From NCBI RefSeq assembly GCF_021398715.1, contig NZ_CP090347.1:2604001-2668000 (forward strand): DNA of 64,000 bases, given 5' to 3'. The translations under genes were made by a program, and so were the position numbers. Shown here one piece after another: positions 53,159-62,139 of the stretch. Position 1 is the first letter of the stretch. Every line of letters starts with the position of its first letter. Origin of the DNA: Microbacterium binotii (GTDB lineage: Bacteria; Actinomycetota; Actinomycetes; Actinomycetales; Microbacteriaceae). The notes under the pieces were generated by a model. The model saw nothing but the letters and a program-made list of their open reading frames with translations, was not told the origin of the DNA and made no database searches.

Positions 53159-56100
53159 TCAGTGCTCGGTAGCACTCCGGCGACGTCGAGCGATCAGGAT
53201 GCCGCCCGCGACCAGCAGGAGTGCCGCCAGCGCTCCCACACCCCACGCGATCTGACCGCCGGTGTTGGCGAGCGGATCGCTGCTCGGAGCACCCGGAGCC
53301 GCCGCACCGCCGGCGGCGGTGACCGCGAGGTCGGCACGCAGCTCCACTCCCGCGACCCGCACGACGATCTCGTGCGATCCCACGGGCGTTCCCGCCGGGA
53401 TGGTGACCGTGGCCGTCAGCGCACCGTCGGCATCGGTCGCCGCGTCAGCGAGGAGCACGGGATCGGAGTGCAGCCACACCTCGGCCGCGGCGGATGCGGG
53501 CAGCCCGCTGCCGGTGACGGTGATCCTCCCACCCTGCGCCACCGTCGACGAGGACAGCGACATCGCGGGGTCGACCCCCGGCTCCGGTACCACCACCTCG
53601 ACGGTGAAGGTCGTGGTGAACGAGCGACCGGCGATCTCGGCGGCGACGGTGATCGTCTTCTGCCCCGCGGTCGTCGACTCGAAGCCCTGCAGAGAATATG
53701 CGTCCTCCGCCAGCGGGATGATCCGCTCGCCGTCTCGCACCGCCACCGCGAGCCCCTCCGCGGCGAAGACCTCGCCGATGACGTACCGCGTCTTGACCGG
53801 CGGGGAGACCACTTCCAAGGTGGCGGACTCCGACGGCGGTGCCGGCACGTTCGTCACCGCGAGCGAGAGCGGCGCGAGCGCGACCCAGTCGAGGTTCGGA
53901 GCGTACGACGTGGCATTGCCGAGCACGATGTCTCCGCTCTCGGTCGAGAGCGTGACGGGCATGCTGTGCGTCCAGAACCCCTTCCAGGAGTAGTTGTGAC
54001 GGAAGGATCCCCGCGCCGTCTCCCCGCCCACCTCGCTGACGTCGAGGAACCGCGTGATGATGTCGGCGTTGTAGGCGTGACCGGTGTTCTTCTCGGCGTT
54101 GGAGTAGCGCACCTGCAGGTCGTAGTCGCCCGCCGGCAGCGCGTCGCCGCGCGCGATGGTCGCCGTGTTGGCGGCACCCCCGCCGAGCCAGCCGATCTGC
54201 TGACCGCTGACGTTCGTGGGTGCGGAGACGTTCTCGCGTCGGACACCGCCCGCGAGCGTCACAAGCTCCGCGTCCTCGACCTCGATGCGCGTCACGGCCT
54301 CATCCGCTTCAGCGACACGGGTCGTGCGGATACCCGCGAGCTGCGCCGCATCCGCCGTGACCGAGACCTGGTTGATCCCCTCCCGCAGGTGCACCCGCAG
54401 GGTCGAGGTCCAGCGCCCTGCGTACTCGGCCGCAGCGCCCTCGATGGCACGGCCGTTGAGCGAGACCTGCACGGATGCGGGCCCGTCGGTCTCGTAGCGC
54501 ACGTCGACGTCGTGGTAGCCGCTCTCTCGTGCGGACACGAAGAACGTGGCCCCGGCGTCGGACGCGAGCGGAACGGTTCCGGATGCGGCGGGCGCCGCAT
54601 CCGTGCGCGCGAGGAAGGCGGGGTAGTCGTGCGTCTCCGCGCCGTCGACCCGCTCGAGCTCCAGTCGGTCGAGCGACACATCGGCGCCCGGCAGCACCGA
54701 GGAGCCGTCACTGCTCGCACGCACCGAGATGGTGTGCGCCCCGGCATCCAGCGTCAGCATCGCCTCCGCGCGACCGCGGTAGGTCGTGTTGAAGCCGGGC
54801 TCGTATGCGAGGGTCGCGGCCGGTTCGCCGTCGACGAAGAACGCGTGGCTCCCCGGACCGCCGACGCCGACGATCACGGCGAAGCGGTAGGCGCCGTCTT
54901 CGGGCACCTCCACGTCCCAGCTCACCGACGCGTCGGCGCGGGTGAACCCGGTGACGTCCTTCTGACCTGATGCAGCGAACACCCACGCGTCGTTGGCGGG
55001 GCGGTCGTTCACCTGCAGCGAGCGCAGCTCCGCGTCCTCCGCCTCGATCTCGGTTCGCCAGGTGTCGTCGACGACCGGCTCCTCGCCGAGCGCGGGGGTG
55101 ATCACCACCTGATACGCGGACTGCCTGTCGTCGTTCGGCACGGTGACCGCCAGCGCGTCGTCGAGCGTGACCCGCTCCGCCGCGACGACTCGCGGCGCCT
55201 GGGCCTCGCCCTCCTGCCCCGTCCAGCTGCTCTCTCTCACCTGCACATCGACGGTCGGACCGAACACATCGGGGTCCAGTCCCGCGAGGTCGAGCTGGAT
55301 GTCGGAGGAGCCGCCGCCGACCAGCACGGTCGCCTGCCGGCGCTCGTCGTCGATCGTCGCGATCCCCTGCACCGTGTCCACCGCGTTGAGCTGCGGCGGT
55401 GTCAGCTGGACGGTGTCGCCCGAGAGATCCCCGTACCACTTGAGAAGCCACCAGGCGCCGTTCGCGGCGCCACCCTTGGCCATGTTGTCGTTGAGGTTGC
55501 CCGCGAACGTCCAGTACGCGGTCTGGGCGTCAACCTTCGCGTCTTCGAACATCGCGAGCCACTGCACGATCTGGCCGGGAACGGACATGTCCCGACGCAT
55601 CGCGTACTCGGTGATGTTGACCGGAAGCGGCCCGACCCCGACCTCCTGCTCGATCTGACGGAACTCGGCCAGATGTCCGCGGAAGGTGCGGAGGTTCTCG
55701 ACGCCGAGCTCGTGCCAGGTCCAGATGTCCGGCAGGGTGCCCGAGGCCTTCGCCGACTGCAGGATCTCCCGCGTGCTCCCGCCGTGCCACCAGGCGTCGC
55801 CCGGACCGGCGATACGCGCCTCCGGCATGATCTCCTTGATCGTGCGATAGGCGGCGTCCCAGTCGGAGAAGAAGTGATCCTTCATCTGGTCCCACTGACC
55901 GTACCAGTTGATGCCGTCGGGCTCGTTGAACGGGGTGAAGACGTAGCGCTCCGGATAGGCGGAGTTGTCGCGGATGTCGGTGACGACGGTGCGCACGATG
56001 TCGAGGTACGACTCGAAGTCCTCGGGGCGCTTCCCGCCGTTGTAGGGCCAGTCCGGGTAGTAGTCCTGGATGTTGACCATCAGGTAGTCGCCGCCGTTGC

Positions 56101-56434
56101 GGAAGAAGGAGCCCTCCACCTCCAGCGGGTCTCCGTTCGGGTGCTGCGCACCGCGCGGGGCCTTCTGTGTGACGTTCGAGGGACGCGCACCCGCGATGAT
56201 CGCGTCGGTGGGCACGCCCTCGTCGCCGAGGCCGTAGAGCATGCCGGAGGCTCCACCGCGGAACTGGCCCGTGCGTTCGCTGAAGTCGATCTGAACCGTG
56301 TCCGCGGATGCGGCGGCGGCCGGTGTGGCCACGACCGCGCCCGTGAGGGCCAGGGCGGCGCACGCGGCGGTCGCGACCGCCCGGCGGAGGGAGCGCCCGG
56401 CGCGGCTGCGCAGGCGTGGTGAGGCGAGTGTCAT
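53159..56434 (-). CDS. wall-anchored glycosidase with carbohydrate-binding modules
   Basis: The 1,091-residue protein has a signal peptide, a catalytic TIM-barrel domain of clan GH-A type (about 40-430) with acid/base Glu171 in PFNEPDG and nucleophile Glu276 in NITEYA, two CBM35/6-like modules (about 470-600 and 715-860), a bacterial Ig-like domain, a stalk, and sorting signal LANTG with RRRRS tail. The family may be GH39-like; I am not sure. AAGGA lies eight bases before ATG 56434. It is last in the sugar operon, so it probably cuts a polymer outside for uptake by the ABC system. Confidence 0.82.
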   Translation of the reverse strand: MTLASPRLRSRAGRSLRRAVATAACAALALTGAVVATPAAAASADTVQIDFSERTGQFRGGASGMLYGLGDEGVPTDAIIAGARPSNVTQKAPRGAQHPNGDPLEVEGSFFRNGGDYLMVNIQDYYPDWPYNGGKRPEDFESYLDIVRTVVTDIRDNSAYPERYVFTPFNEPDGINWYGQWDQMKDHFFSDWDAAYRTIKEIMPEARIAGPGDAWWHGGSTREILQSAKASGTLPDIWTWHELGVENLRTFRGHLAEFRQIEQEVGVGPLPVNITEYAMRRDMSVPGQIVQWLAMFEDAKVDAQTAYWTFAGNLNDNMAKGGAANGAWWLLKWYGDLSGDTVQLTPPQLNAVDTVQGIATIDDERRQATVLVGGGSSDIQLDLAGLDPDVFGPTVDVQVRESSWTGQEGEAQAPRVVAAERVTLDDALAVTVPNDDRQSAYQVVITPALGEEPVVDDTWRTEIEAEDAELRSLQVNDRPANDAWVFAASGQKDVTGFTRADASVSWDVEVPEDGAYRFAVIVGVGGPGSHAFFVDGEPAATLAYEPGFNTTYRGRAEAMLTLDAGAHTISVRASSDGSSVLPGADVSLDRLELERVDGAETHDYPAFLARTDAAPAASGTVPLASDAGATFFVSARESGYHDVDVRYETDGPASVQVSLNGRAIEGAAAEYAGRWTSTLRVHLREGINQVSVTADAAQLAGIRTTRVAEADEAVTRIEVEDAELVTLAGGVRRENVSAPTNVSGQQIGWLGGGAANTATIARGDALPAGDYDLQVRYSNAEKNTGHAYNADIITRFLDVSEVGGETARGSFRHNYSWKGFWTHSMPVTLSTESGDIVLGNATSYAPNLDWVALAPLSLAVTNVPAPPSESATLEVVSPPVKTRYVIGEVFAAEGLAVAVRDGERIIPLAEDAYSLQGFESTTAGQKTITVAAEIAGRSFTTTFTVEVVVPEPGVDPAMSLSSSTVAQGGRITVTGSGLPASAAAEVWLHSDPVLLADAATDADGALTATVTIPAGTPVGSHEIVVRVAGVELRADLAVTAAGGAAAPGAPSSDPLANTGGQIAWGVGALAALLLVAGGILIARRRRSATEH

Positions 56435-56504
56435 CGTGACGTCCTTGTCGTGAGGGGATGCGGAAGAGGGGTGGGCGCCGCGTGCCGCGGCGCCCACCGG
56501 GTTG

Positions 56505-57863
56505 TCATCGGAACAGTGCGTTGATCTGGTCGTTGGCGCTGGTGAAGGCGCCCGCGTCCGAGCCGCCCTTCAGGAACGACTCGATCGTCGCGGTCATGGT
56601 GTCGTTGACGTCCGACCAGTGGTCGGCGATCGGAAGGAGCTTGGTGGTGCCGTCGGTCACCTGGACGGTGAAGCCGCTGACGTCCCAGCCCTTGTCGGCG
56701 AACGCGGTCTCCGCCTTCTCGGTGGAGCTCTGGATCGCCGGGAACACGACGGCGGCGGCGGCCACGACGTCCTGGCATGCGCTGGAGCCGAGGTAGCTGA
56801 CCCACTGCCATGCCGCATCCGGCTTGCTGGTTCCCGCCCAGATGCCATCCGAGAGCCCGTTGAAGACGCTGGCGCGTTCCCCGTCGGGGCCGATGGGCGT
56901 CGGCACGACCAGCGTGGGCGTGTCCGTCTGCCCGAGGTACGAGGCCGTCATCCAGCTGCCGTCCGTGACCATGGCGTAGCGACCCGCGAGGTAGCCGTTG
57001 AGCGGGTCCTGCTCGGACAGCGCGATGTCGACGCTGGGCATGTAGCCCTTGTCAGCGAGGCTCTTGTACCAGGTCATCGTCTCGACGAACGACGGGTCGT
57101 CGAAGTTCCAGGTAGTGGTCCAGGGCGTCTTGTCACCGAAGTACCAGTCGTTGCCGAGAGCGTAGGGGGCCCAGGTCTGCTGACCGCTCGCGTTCAGCCC
57201 GTTGCCGCTCAGCGCGAGTCCGTAGACCGCCACCTTCGACTTGTCGAAGCCGGGCTCGTCGCCGTGGACGCCGTTCGCGTCGACCGTCAGTCGCGCGAGC
57301 GCGGCCTCGAAGCTGCCGCCGTCGGCGGGGTTCCACTCCAGCGATCCCAGTTGCTCGGCGGTCAGGCCCGCATCCGTCGCCATCTGCTGGTTGTAGAAGG
57401 TGGCGACGGTGTCGAAGTCCTTCGGCAGGCCATAGCGACCGCCCTCCTGGTCGGTCCAGAGCTCGGCGAGTCCGTCCTGATAGATGTCGAGGTCGATCGA
57501 GTCGGCTTCGACCCTGTCGCTGATGTCGAGCAGCTGACCCTGGGAGACGAACTGTGGGAAGTAGGAGAGGTGATCGGCGAACACGTCCGGCGCGGTGCCC
57601 GAGGCGAAGCCCGTGGTCAAGCCCTGCCAGTAGTCCGCCCAGCCGAACTGCTCGATCTTGACGCTGATGCCGCTGGTCTGCTCGAAGTCGGTCGCGCACT
57701 GCTGGTAGGCGGCCTGCTGGTTGCTGTCCCACAGCCAGTACGTGATGGAGTCGTCGGAGCCTGCCGCGTCACCGCCCCCGGCGCATCCGGCGAGGGCGAG
57801 AGGGACGGCGACGGCGACCGCGGTGACCGCAACGGTGCGGCGCACACGAGGAGAATGACGCAT
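56505..57863 (-). CDS. ABC sugar transporter solute-binding lipoprotein
   Basis: The 452-residue protein has lipobox LAGC (Cys at about 27) and a family 1 solute-binding fold: SITYWLWDSNQQAAYQQCATDFEQTSGISVKIEQFGWADYW, then GTAPDVFADHLSYFPQFVSQGQLLDIS. It binds an oligosaccharide and delivers it to the two permeases. AAAGG lies seven bases before the ATG at 57863. It follows the permease genes, whereas in most such operons the binding protein comes first. Confidence 0.94.
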   Translation of the reverse strand: MRHSPRVRRTVAVTAVAVAVPLALAGCAGGGDAAGSDDSITYWLWDSNQQAAYQQCATDFEQTSGISVKIEQFGWADYWQGLTTGFASGTAPDVFADHLSYFPQFVSQGQLLDISDRVEADSIDLDIYQDGLAELWTDQEGGRYGLPKDFDTVATFYNQQMATDAGLTAEQLGSLEWNPADGGSFEAALARLTVDANGVHGDEPGFDKSKVAVYGLALSGNGLNASGQQTWAPYALGNDWYFGDKTPWTTTWNFDDPSFVETMTWYKSLADKGYMPSVDIALSEQDPLNGYLAGRYAMVTDGSWMTASYLGQTDTPTLVVPTPIGPDGERASVFNGLSDGIWAGTSKPDAAWQWVSYLGSSACQDVVAAAAVVFPAIQSSTEKAETAFADKGWDVSGFTVQVTDGTTKLLPIADHWSDVNDTMTATIESFLKGGSDAGAFTSANDQINALFR

Positions 57864-57933
57864 GACATGCCTTTCGTGAGGGTGTTTCTTCGGGTCGACC
57901 GAGCGACGGCGCCGTCGGTCAGGCGTACAGCGG

Positions 57934-58878
57934 CTACTTGATGCCCGAGTAGCCGAGGTTGTCGACGAGCTTTCGTCCGAAGAGGACGAACAGCACGAAG
58001 ATGGGCAGCGCCGCGACGAGGGTTCCCGCCATGAGTCCCGCCCAGTCGGGCCCCGTCTGCGGTGTCTGCGAGCGGAAGATGCCGAGGGCGACGGTGAGCA
58101 CACGGGATTCGTCGGCGCGGCCGACCAGCAGCGGCCAGAAGTACTCGCCCCAGGCAGTGATGTAGGTCAGCAGCGCGAGCGTGAAGATCGGCGTCGACGA
58201 CATCGGCAGCACGATGCGGAAGAAGATCCGGAAGTGGCCCGCGCCGTCGATCTTCGCCGACTCCTCGACCTCGCGGCTGATGCCGAGGAAGAACTGCCGC
58301 ATGAAGAAGATCGCGAACGGCGTCATGAAGAAGAACGGCAGGATGATGCCGGCGAGCGTGTTGAGCAGCCCCAGGTCGCGGATCAGGATGAAGTTGGGGA
58401 GCTGCACGAAGATCGGCGGGATCATCAGCGCCGTGAGGAAGAGGAAGAAGACCGCTTCCCTCCCCCGCCAGTGCAGTCGCGCGAAGGCGTAGGCAGCCAT
58501 GGACGAGAACAGCACCTGCCCGAGGGTGATCACGGTGGCGACGATGACGGTGTTGCGCAGGTACAGCCAGAAGTCGATCGAACCGGTGGTTCCCCCCTCT
58601 GCCGCCGCCTGCTCGGGTGTCGCAAGCCCCAGCACACGTGCGAAGCCGCCCCAGCTGAAGTCCACCGGGAGCAGACTGCCCGCGTTCGTGTACAGCGCGG
58701 TGTTCGTAGACAATGCCGTGCGCAGCATCCAGTAGAACGGGAAGAGCGTCACGACGAGAAGGACTCCCAGGGCCCCCCACGCGAGGATGCGCCCCACGGG
58801 CAGCGGCTTCCGCGGTCGGCGTCGGACGGGGGATGCGGGTTCGGTCGCCGCCGGGCGCGGCGTCATCACAGCGGTCAT
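57934..58878 (-). CDS. ABC sugar transporter permease, MalG-type
   Basis: The 314-residue protein has six spans and the EAA loop EESAKIDGAGHFRIFFRIVLP, which contacts the ATPase. AAGGAG lies six bases before the ATG. An insertion with AAAEGGTTGSIDFWLYLRNT precedes the conserved core, as in many MalG-type proteins. The ATPase partner is not in the window; a shared MsiK-like ATPase elsewhere is likely in Actinobacteria. Confidence 0.94.
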   Translation of the reverse strand: MTAVMTPRPAATEPASPVRRRPRKPLPVGRILAWGALGVLLVVTLFPFYWMLRTALSTNTALYTNAGSLLPVDFSWGGFARVLGLATPEQAAAEGGTTGSIDFWLYLRNTVIVATVITLGQVLFSSMAAYAFARLHWRGREAVFFLFLTALMIPPIFVQLPNFILIRDLGLLNTLAGIILPFFFMTPFAIFFMRQFFLGISREVEESAKIDGAGHFRIFFRIVLPMSSTPIFTLALLTYITAWGEYFWPLLVGRADESRVLTVALGIFRSQTPQTGPDWAGLMAGTLVAALPIFVLFVLFGRKLVDNLGYSGIK

Positions 58879-58887
58879 GGCGGCTCC

Positions 58888-59823
58888 TTAGGCGAGGTCC
58901 GACTGGTTGGAACGCATGATCTTCAGCTGCGCCCACGCCACGGCGGCGAGGACGACGAGCAGGAAGACCGACATCGCCGACGCGTATCCCAGGTCGAAGC
59001 GTTCGAAGGCCTGTTGGTAGATGTAGTAGTAGATGACGCGCGTCGCGTTGACCGGGCCGCCCTGCGTGGTGACGGCGACGGTGTCGAAGATCTGGAACGA
59101 GCCGACCACCGTGATCACCAGCACGAGAGCGAGCACGGGACGCAGCAACGGCAGCGTGATCGAACGGAACATCCGCGTCTCCGATGCGCCGTCGAGTGCC
59201 GCGGCCTCGTACAGCTGGGTGGGGATGGTCTGCAGCCCCGCGAAGATGAGCAGCGCCGTGTAGCCGACGTAGCGCCACACGTTGATCAGGGCGATCGTGG
59301 GGATGGCCAGCTGCTCGCTGCCGAAGAACGCGACGCGATCGGTCCCGAGCCAGTCGAAGACGACGTTGATGATGCCGGTGGAGTAGTCCATCATCCAGAA
59401 CCAGACGAGGGCGACGACGACGTTCGCGACCAGGTACGGCAGCAGGATGATGCCGCGGATGACGGCGGAGCGGGTCAGGCGGTGCATGAGCACGGCGATG
59501 CCCACCGCCAGCACCGTCTGCACTCCGATGTTGATGACGACGTACTCCGCCGTCACTCCGAGGGCGTTCCAGAACAGCGGGTCCTGGAACATCCGCTCGT
59601 AGTTCTCCGTGCCGATGAACTCGCCCGCGCCGATGAGGTTCTGATCGGTGAAGCTGAACCACACGCCGCGCAGCGAGGGGATCAGGTAGAAGGCCAGGAA
59701 GCCGATGGCTGCGGGCGCGATGAACAGCATGGCGACGCGGAAGTCGCCACGATGCCGGCGGCGCGACCCGGGCGCGATGATCGCACGGGTGTCGAGTGCG
59801 CGGGTCGTGATGCTCCGACTCAT
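58888..59823 (-). CDS. ABC sugar transporter permease, MalF-type
   Basis: The 311-residue protein has six spans and the EAA loop YEAAALDGASETRMFRSITLP. Its ATG overlaps the alpha-galactosidase stop as ATGA, so the two are co-translated, and the MalG-type gene follows nine bases later. A cytoplasmic N-terminus of about 30 residues is basic. Confidence 0.94.
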   Translation of the reverse strand: MSRSITTRALDTRAIIAPGSRRRHRGDFRVAMLFIAPAAIGFLAFYLIPSLRGVWFSFTDQNLIGAGEFIGTENYERMFQDPLFWNALGVTAEYVVINIGVQTVLAVGIAVLMHRLTRSAVIRGIILLPYLVANVVVALVWFWMMDYSTGIINVVFDWLGTDRVAFFGSEQLAIPTIALINVWRYVGYTALLIFAGLQTIPTQLYEAAALDGASETRMFRSITLPLLRPVLALVLVITVVGSFQIFDTVAVTTQGGPVNATRVIYYYIYQQAFERFDLGYASAMSVFLLVVLAAVAWAQLKIMRSNQSDLA

Positions 59824-61994
59824 GACAGTGCCTCCACGTGCAGCAGGGCGACCTGGTCGGGATCCAGAGCGGGGACATGCACCCCGACCTCGGCCAGCGC
59901 CGCGCCCGTCAGAACCGTGCCGTCGATCCACCAGGAGGGATGGATGCGCTCGTCGTACGGTTCGAGCGCGGGCCCGGAGGCCCGCAGCCGGTAGCGCCGT
60001 CTGGGGTCCAGGCCGGGCAGACGGACCCGCCCCACGGGCCAGGTGATGTGACGCTCCCGCAGCGTCACGAGGTAGAGCGCCTCGTTGAGGTCGGCGGCGA
60101 CCGCACCGTGCAGCCAGAGGTCACCGTCTTCGAGCGCGCGGCGCACGGTGGTTCCGCCGTGGATGAGCGGACGCATCCGCTTGTAGTACGCGACCCACTC
60201 CGCCAGCTCGTCCCGTTCTTCGGGCGTCGCGGTGCTGAGGTCCCATTCGATACCGAAGTGCCCGAAGAGCGACGTCGCCGCGCGGAAGGAGAGGTCCAGA
60301 CGTCGACGCGTCGTGTGCGCGCGGTCGGCGCCGATGTGGCTGCCGACGAGCTCCGGCGGCAGCAGCTGCGCCGTCCACCGCTGGATCTGCTGACGCTCGC
60401 GCGCATCGATGCAGTCCGAGGCCCACACCCGGTCGGTGTGCTCGAGGATCTCGAGGTCCACGCGCGCGCCGCCCGACGAGCACGACTCGATCTCGAGATC
60501 CGGTACAGCCCGACGGATCTCATCCAGCAGCCGATACGCGGCGTGGGTCTGCGCGTGCACCCCGGCACGACCCGTGCGCGTGGAGCCGGCGTCGATGAGG
60601 TCGCGGTTGTGGTCCCACTTGATGTAGGAGATCCCGTACTCCTGCACGAGCGCCACGACCTGATCGCGCACGTGGACGAACGCGCCCGGATGCGTCAGAT
60701 CCAGCACCTGCTGATGGCGGAAGGGGATGGGCAGCCTTCCGGGCACCTGCAGCATCCACTCCGGATGTGCGCGCGCGAGATCCGAGTCCGGGTTCACCAT
60801 CTCGGGCTCGAACCAGAGTCCGAACTCCATCCCGCGAGCGCGGACGCCGTCGACGAGGTGCCGGAACCGGCCGTCTCCCCAGACCTGCTCCCCCAGCACC
60901 CAGTCGCCGAGGCCGGAGGTGTCGTCTCGACGGCTGCCGAACCAGCCGTCGTCGAGCACGAACCGCTCCACTCCGACGCTCTGCGCGAGATCCGCGAGCT
61001 CGAGCAGCCGGTCGAGATCGTGGTCGAAGTACACCGCCTCCCAGACGTTCATGACGACCGGGCGCGCTGAGCGCGGGTGATGCGGTCGGGAGCGGAGATG
61101 GGTGTGGAAGCGTGCGGCGACCGCATCCAGGCCCGCGCCGTATGCGGCGTAGATCGCCGGAGCGGCGTAGGACTCGCCCGGCGCGAGTTCGATCTCCCCG
61201 GGCAGCAGCAGCTCGCCGCCGAGTAGCAGCCGCTCGCCGGAGAACGCGCGTTCGGCGAGCGTGCGGTGGTTGCCGCTGAACGCGACATGCAGCCCCCAGG
61301 CCTCCCCGCGGTCGAAGTCGAGGTCGGGTGTCCCCGCCATCAGCACGAGTGCCGCATCCGCTCCCGTGCGACCGTGCCGACCCTCGCGCAGGTGGGTGCC
61401 GACCGTGAACGCACGCGTCTGGGGAACCCGCTCCTTCGCCCATCGCCCGGCGAGATCGAACAGCAGATCGGCACGGGTGGGCACCGGCATCGCGGAGGTC
61501 AGGGCGTCGAGGGTGTACGCGTCGGCGCCGACGTTCTTCAGCTCGGACGCGAGGCGCACCAGTCCGCTCGGGAGCAGCTCGATCGCGAGCCGCAGTTCGA
61601 GACCGACGAACTCGTCGCGGGCGACGACCAGGATGCGTCCGCCCTCGGGGCGATGCTCGATCTCCGTCGAGACCGGGACGAAGGACGGCGACCACGCGCG
61701 GCCGGCGCGGTGACCGGACACGCCCGGCGTTCCGGTCCACCCCGCCGAGTTCTCCGGGACGAGCGATACCCGCACCGGCACATCGGCGCCGTTCGTCGCC
61801 CGCGGCGGCGCGGCATGGCGGGCGAGCTCGTCCGCATCCGCGTCGTCGAACGCGTCCGAACCCCAGTGCACGATGCGCGGCAAGGAGCGGGAGGGAAGGG
61901 ACACGACGAGCCCGACACCCCCCGCGACGAACCTGACGTCTTCGCCCATCGAGATCGGAGCGGCGTCGCCCTCGTCGGTTGCCTGCATCGTCAC
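59820..61994 (-). CDS. GH36 alpha-galactosidase
   Basis: The 724-residue protein releases alpha-linked galactose. It has the N-terminal beta-sandwich, the TIM barrel with DDGWFGSRRDD, nucleophile Asp461 in YIKWDHNRD, ESCSSGGARVD, and acid/base Asp527 in WASDCIDARE, then a C-terminal sandwich. No signal peptide is seen, so it acts inside on imported sugar. GTG 61994 is chosen for the GAGG site ten bases upstream; ATG 61988 is possible. It is first in the operon with the ABC permeases and glycosidase. Confidence 0.95.
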   Translation of the reverse strand: MTMQATDEGDAAPISMGEDVRFVAGGVGLVVSLPSRSLPRIVHWGSDAFDDADADELARHAAPPRATNGADVPVRVSLVPENSAGWTGTPGVSGHRAGRAWSPSFVPVSTEIEHRPEGGRILVVARDEFVGLELRLAIELLPSGLVRLASELKNVGADAYTLDALTSAMPVPTRADLLFDLAGRWAKERVPQTRAFTVGTHLREGRHGRTGADAALVLMAGTPDLDFDRGEAWGLHVAFSGNHRTLAERAFSGERLLLGGELLLPGEIELAPGESYAAPAIYAAYGAGLDAVAARFHTHLRSRPHHPRSARPVVMNVWEAVYFDHDLDRLLELADLAQSVGVERFVLDDGWFGSRRDDTSGLGDWVLGEQVWGDGRFRHLVDGVRARGMEFGLWFEPEMVNPDSDLARAHPEWMLQVPGRLPIPFRHQQVLDLTHPGAFVHVRDQVVALVQEYGISYIKWDHNRDLIDAGSTRTGRAGVHAQTHAAYRLLDEIRRAVPDLEIESCSSGGARVDLEILEHTDRVWASDCIDARERQQIQRWTAQLLPPELVGSHIGADRAHTTRRRLDLSFRAATSLFGHFGIEWDLSTATPEERDELAEWVAYYKRMRPLIHGGTTVRRALEDGDLWLHGAVAADLNEALYLVTLRERHITWPVGRVRLPGLDPRRRYRLRASGPALEPYDERIHPSWWIDGTVLTGAALAEVGVHVPALDPDQVALLHVEALS

Positions 61995-62021
61995 AGCGTC
62001 TTCGCCTCTTCCCACCATTGG

Positions 62022-62041
62022 TCTGCAAACGTTGGTCAGAA
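62022..62041. promoter_or_regulatory. LacI-type operator O1 of the sugar operon
   Basis: TCTGCAAACGTTGGTCAGAA contains AACGTT with the central CG typical of LacI-family sites. It lies just downstream of the -10 box on the minus strand, where a bound repressor would block transcription. Confidence 0.75.
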
Positions 62042-62069
62042 CGTAGCACGCAGCGGCGAGCCTCTGCAA
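62040..62069 (-). promoter_or_regulatory. promoter of the sugar operon
   Basis: TTGCAG (62069-62064), an 18-base spacer and TACGTT (62045-62040) form a plausible promoter. The -35 box lies inside operator O2 and the -10 adjoins O1. Confidence 0.55.
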
Positions 62070-62082
62070 ACGTTGGTCAGAA
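62063..62082. promoter_or_regulatory. LacI-type operator O2 of the sugar operon
   Basis: This is an identical copy of the 20-base O1, exactly 41 bases away (about four helical turns), so both would face the same side of the DNA. It overlaps the predicted -35 box. The LacI product of the adjacent gene is the expected ligand. Confidence 0.75.
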
Positions 62083-62139
62083 TCGTGTCAGCGGGCGCGC
62101 TACAGCACCCCACGACGTCGAGACGCGCGAGGTCGGCGC

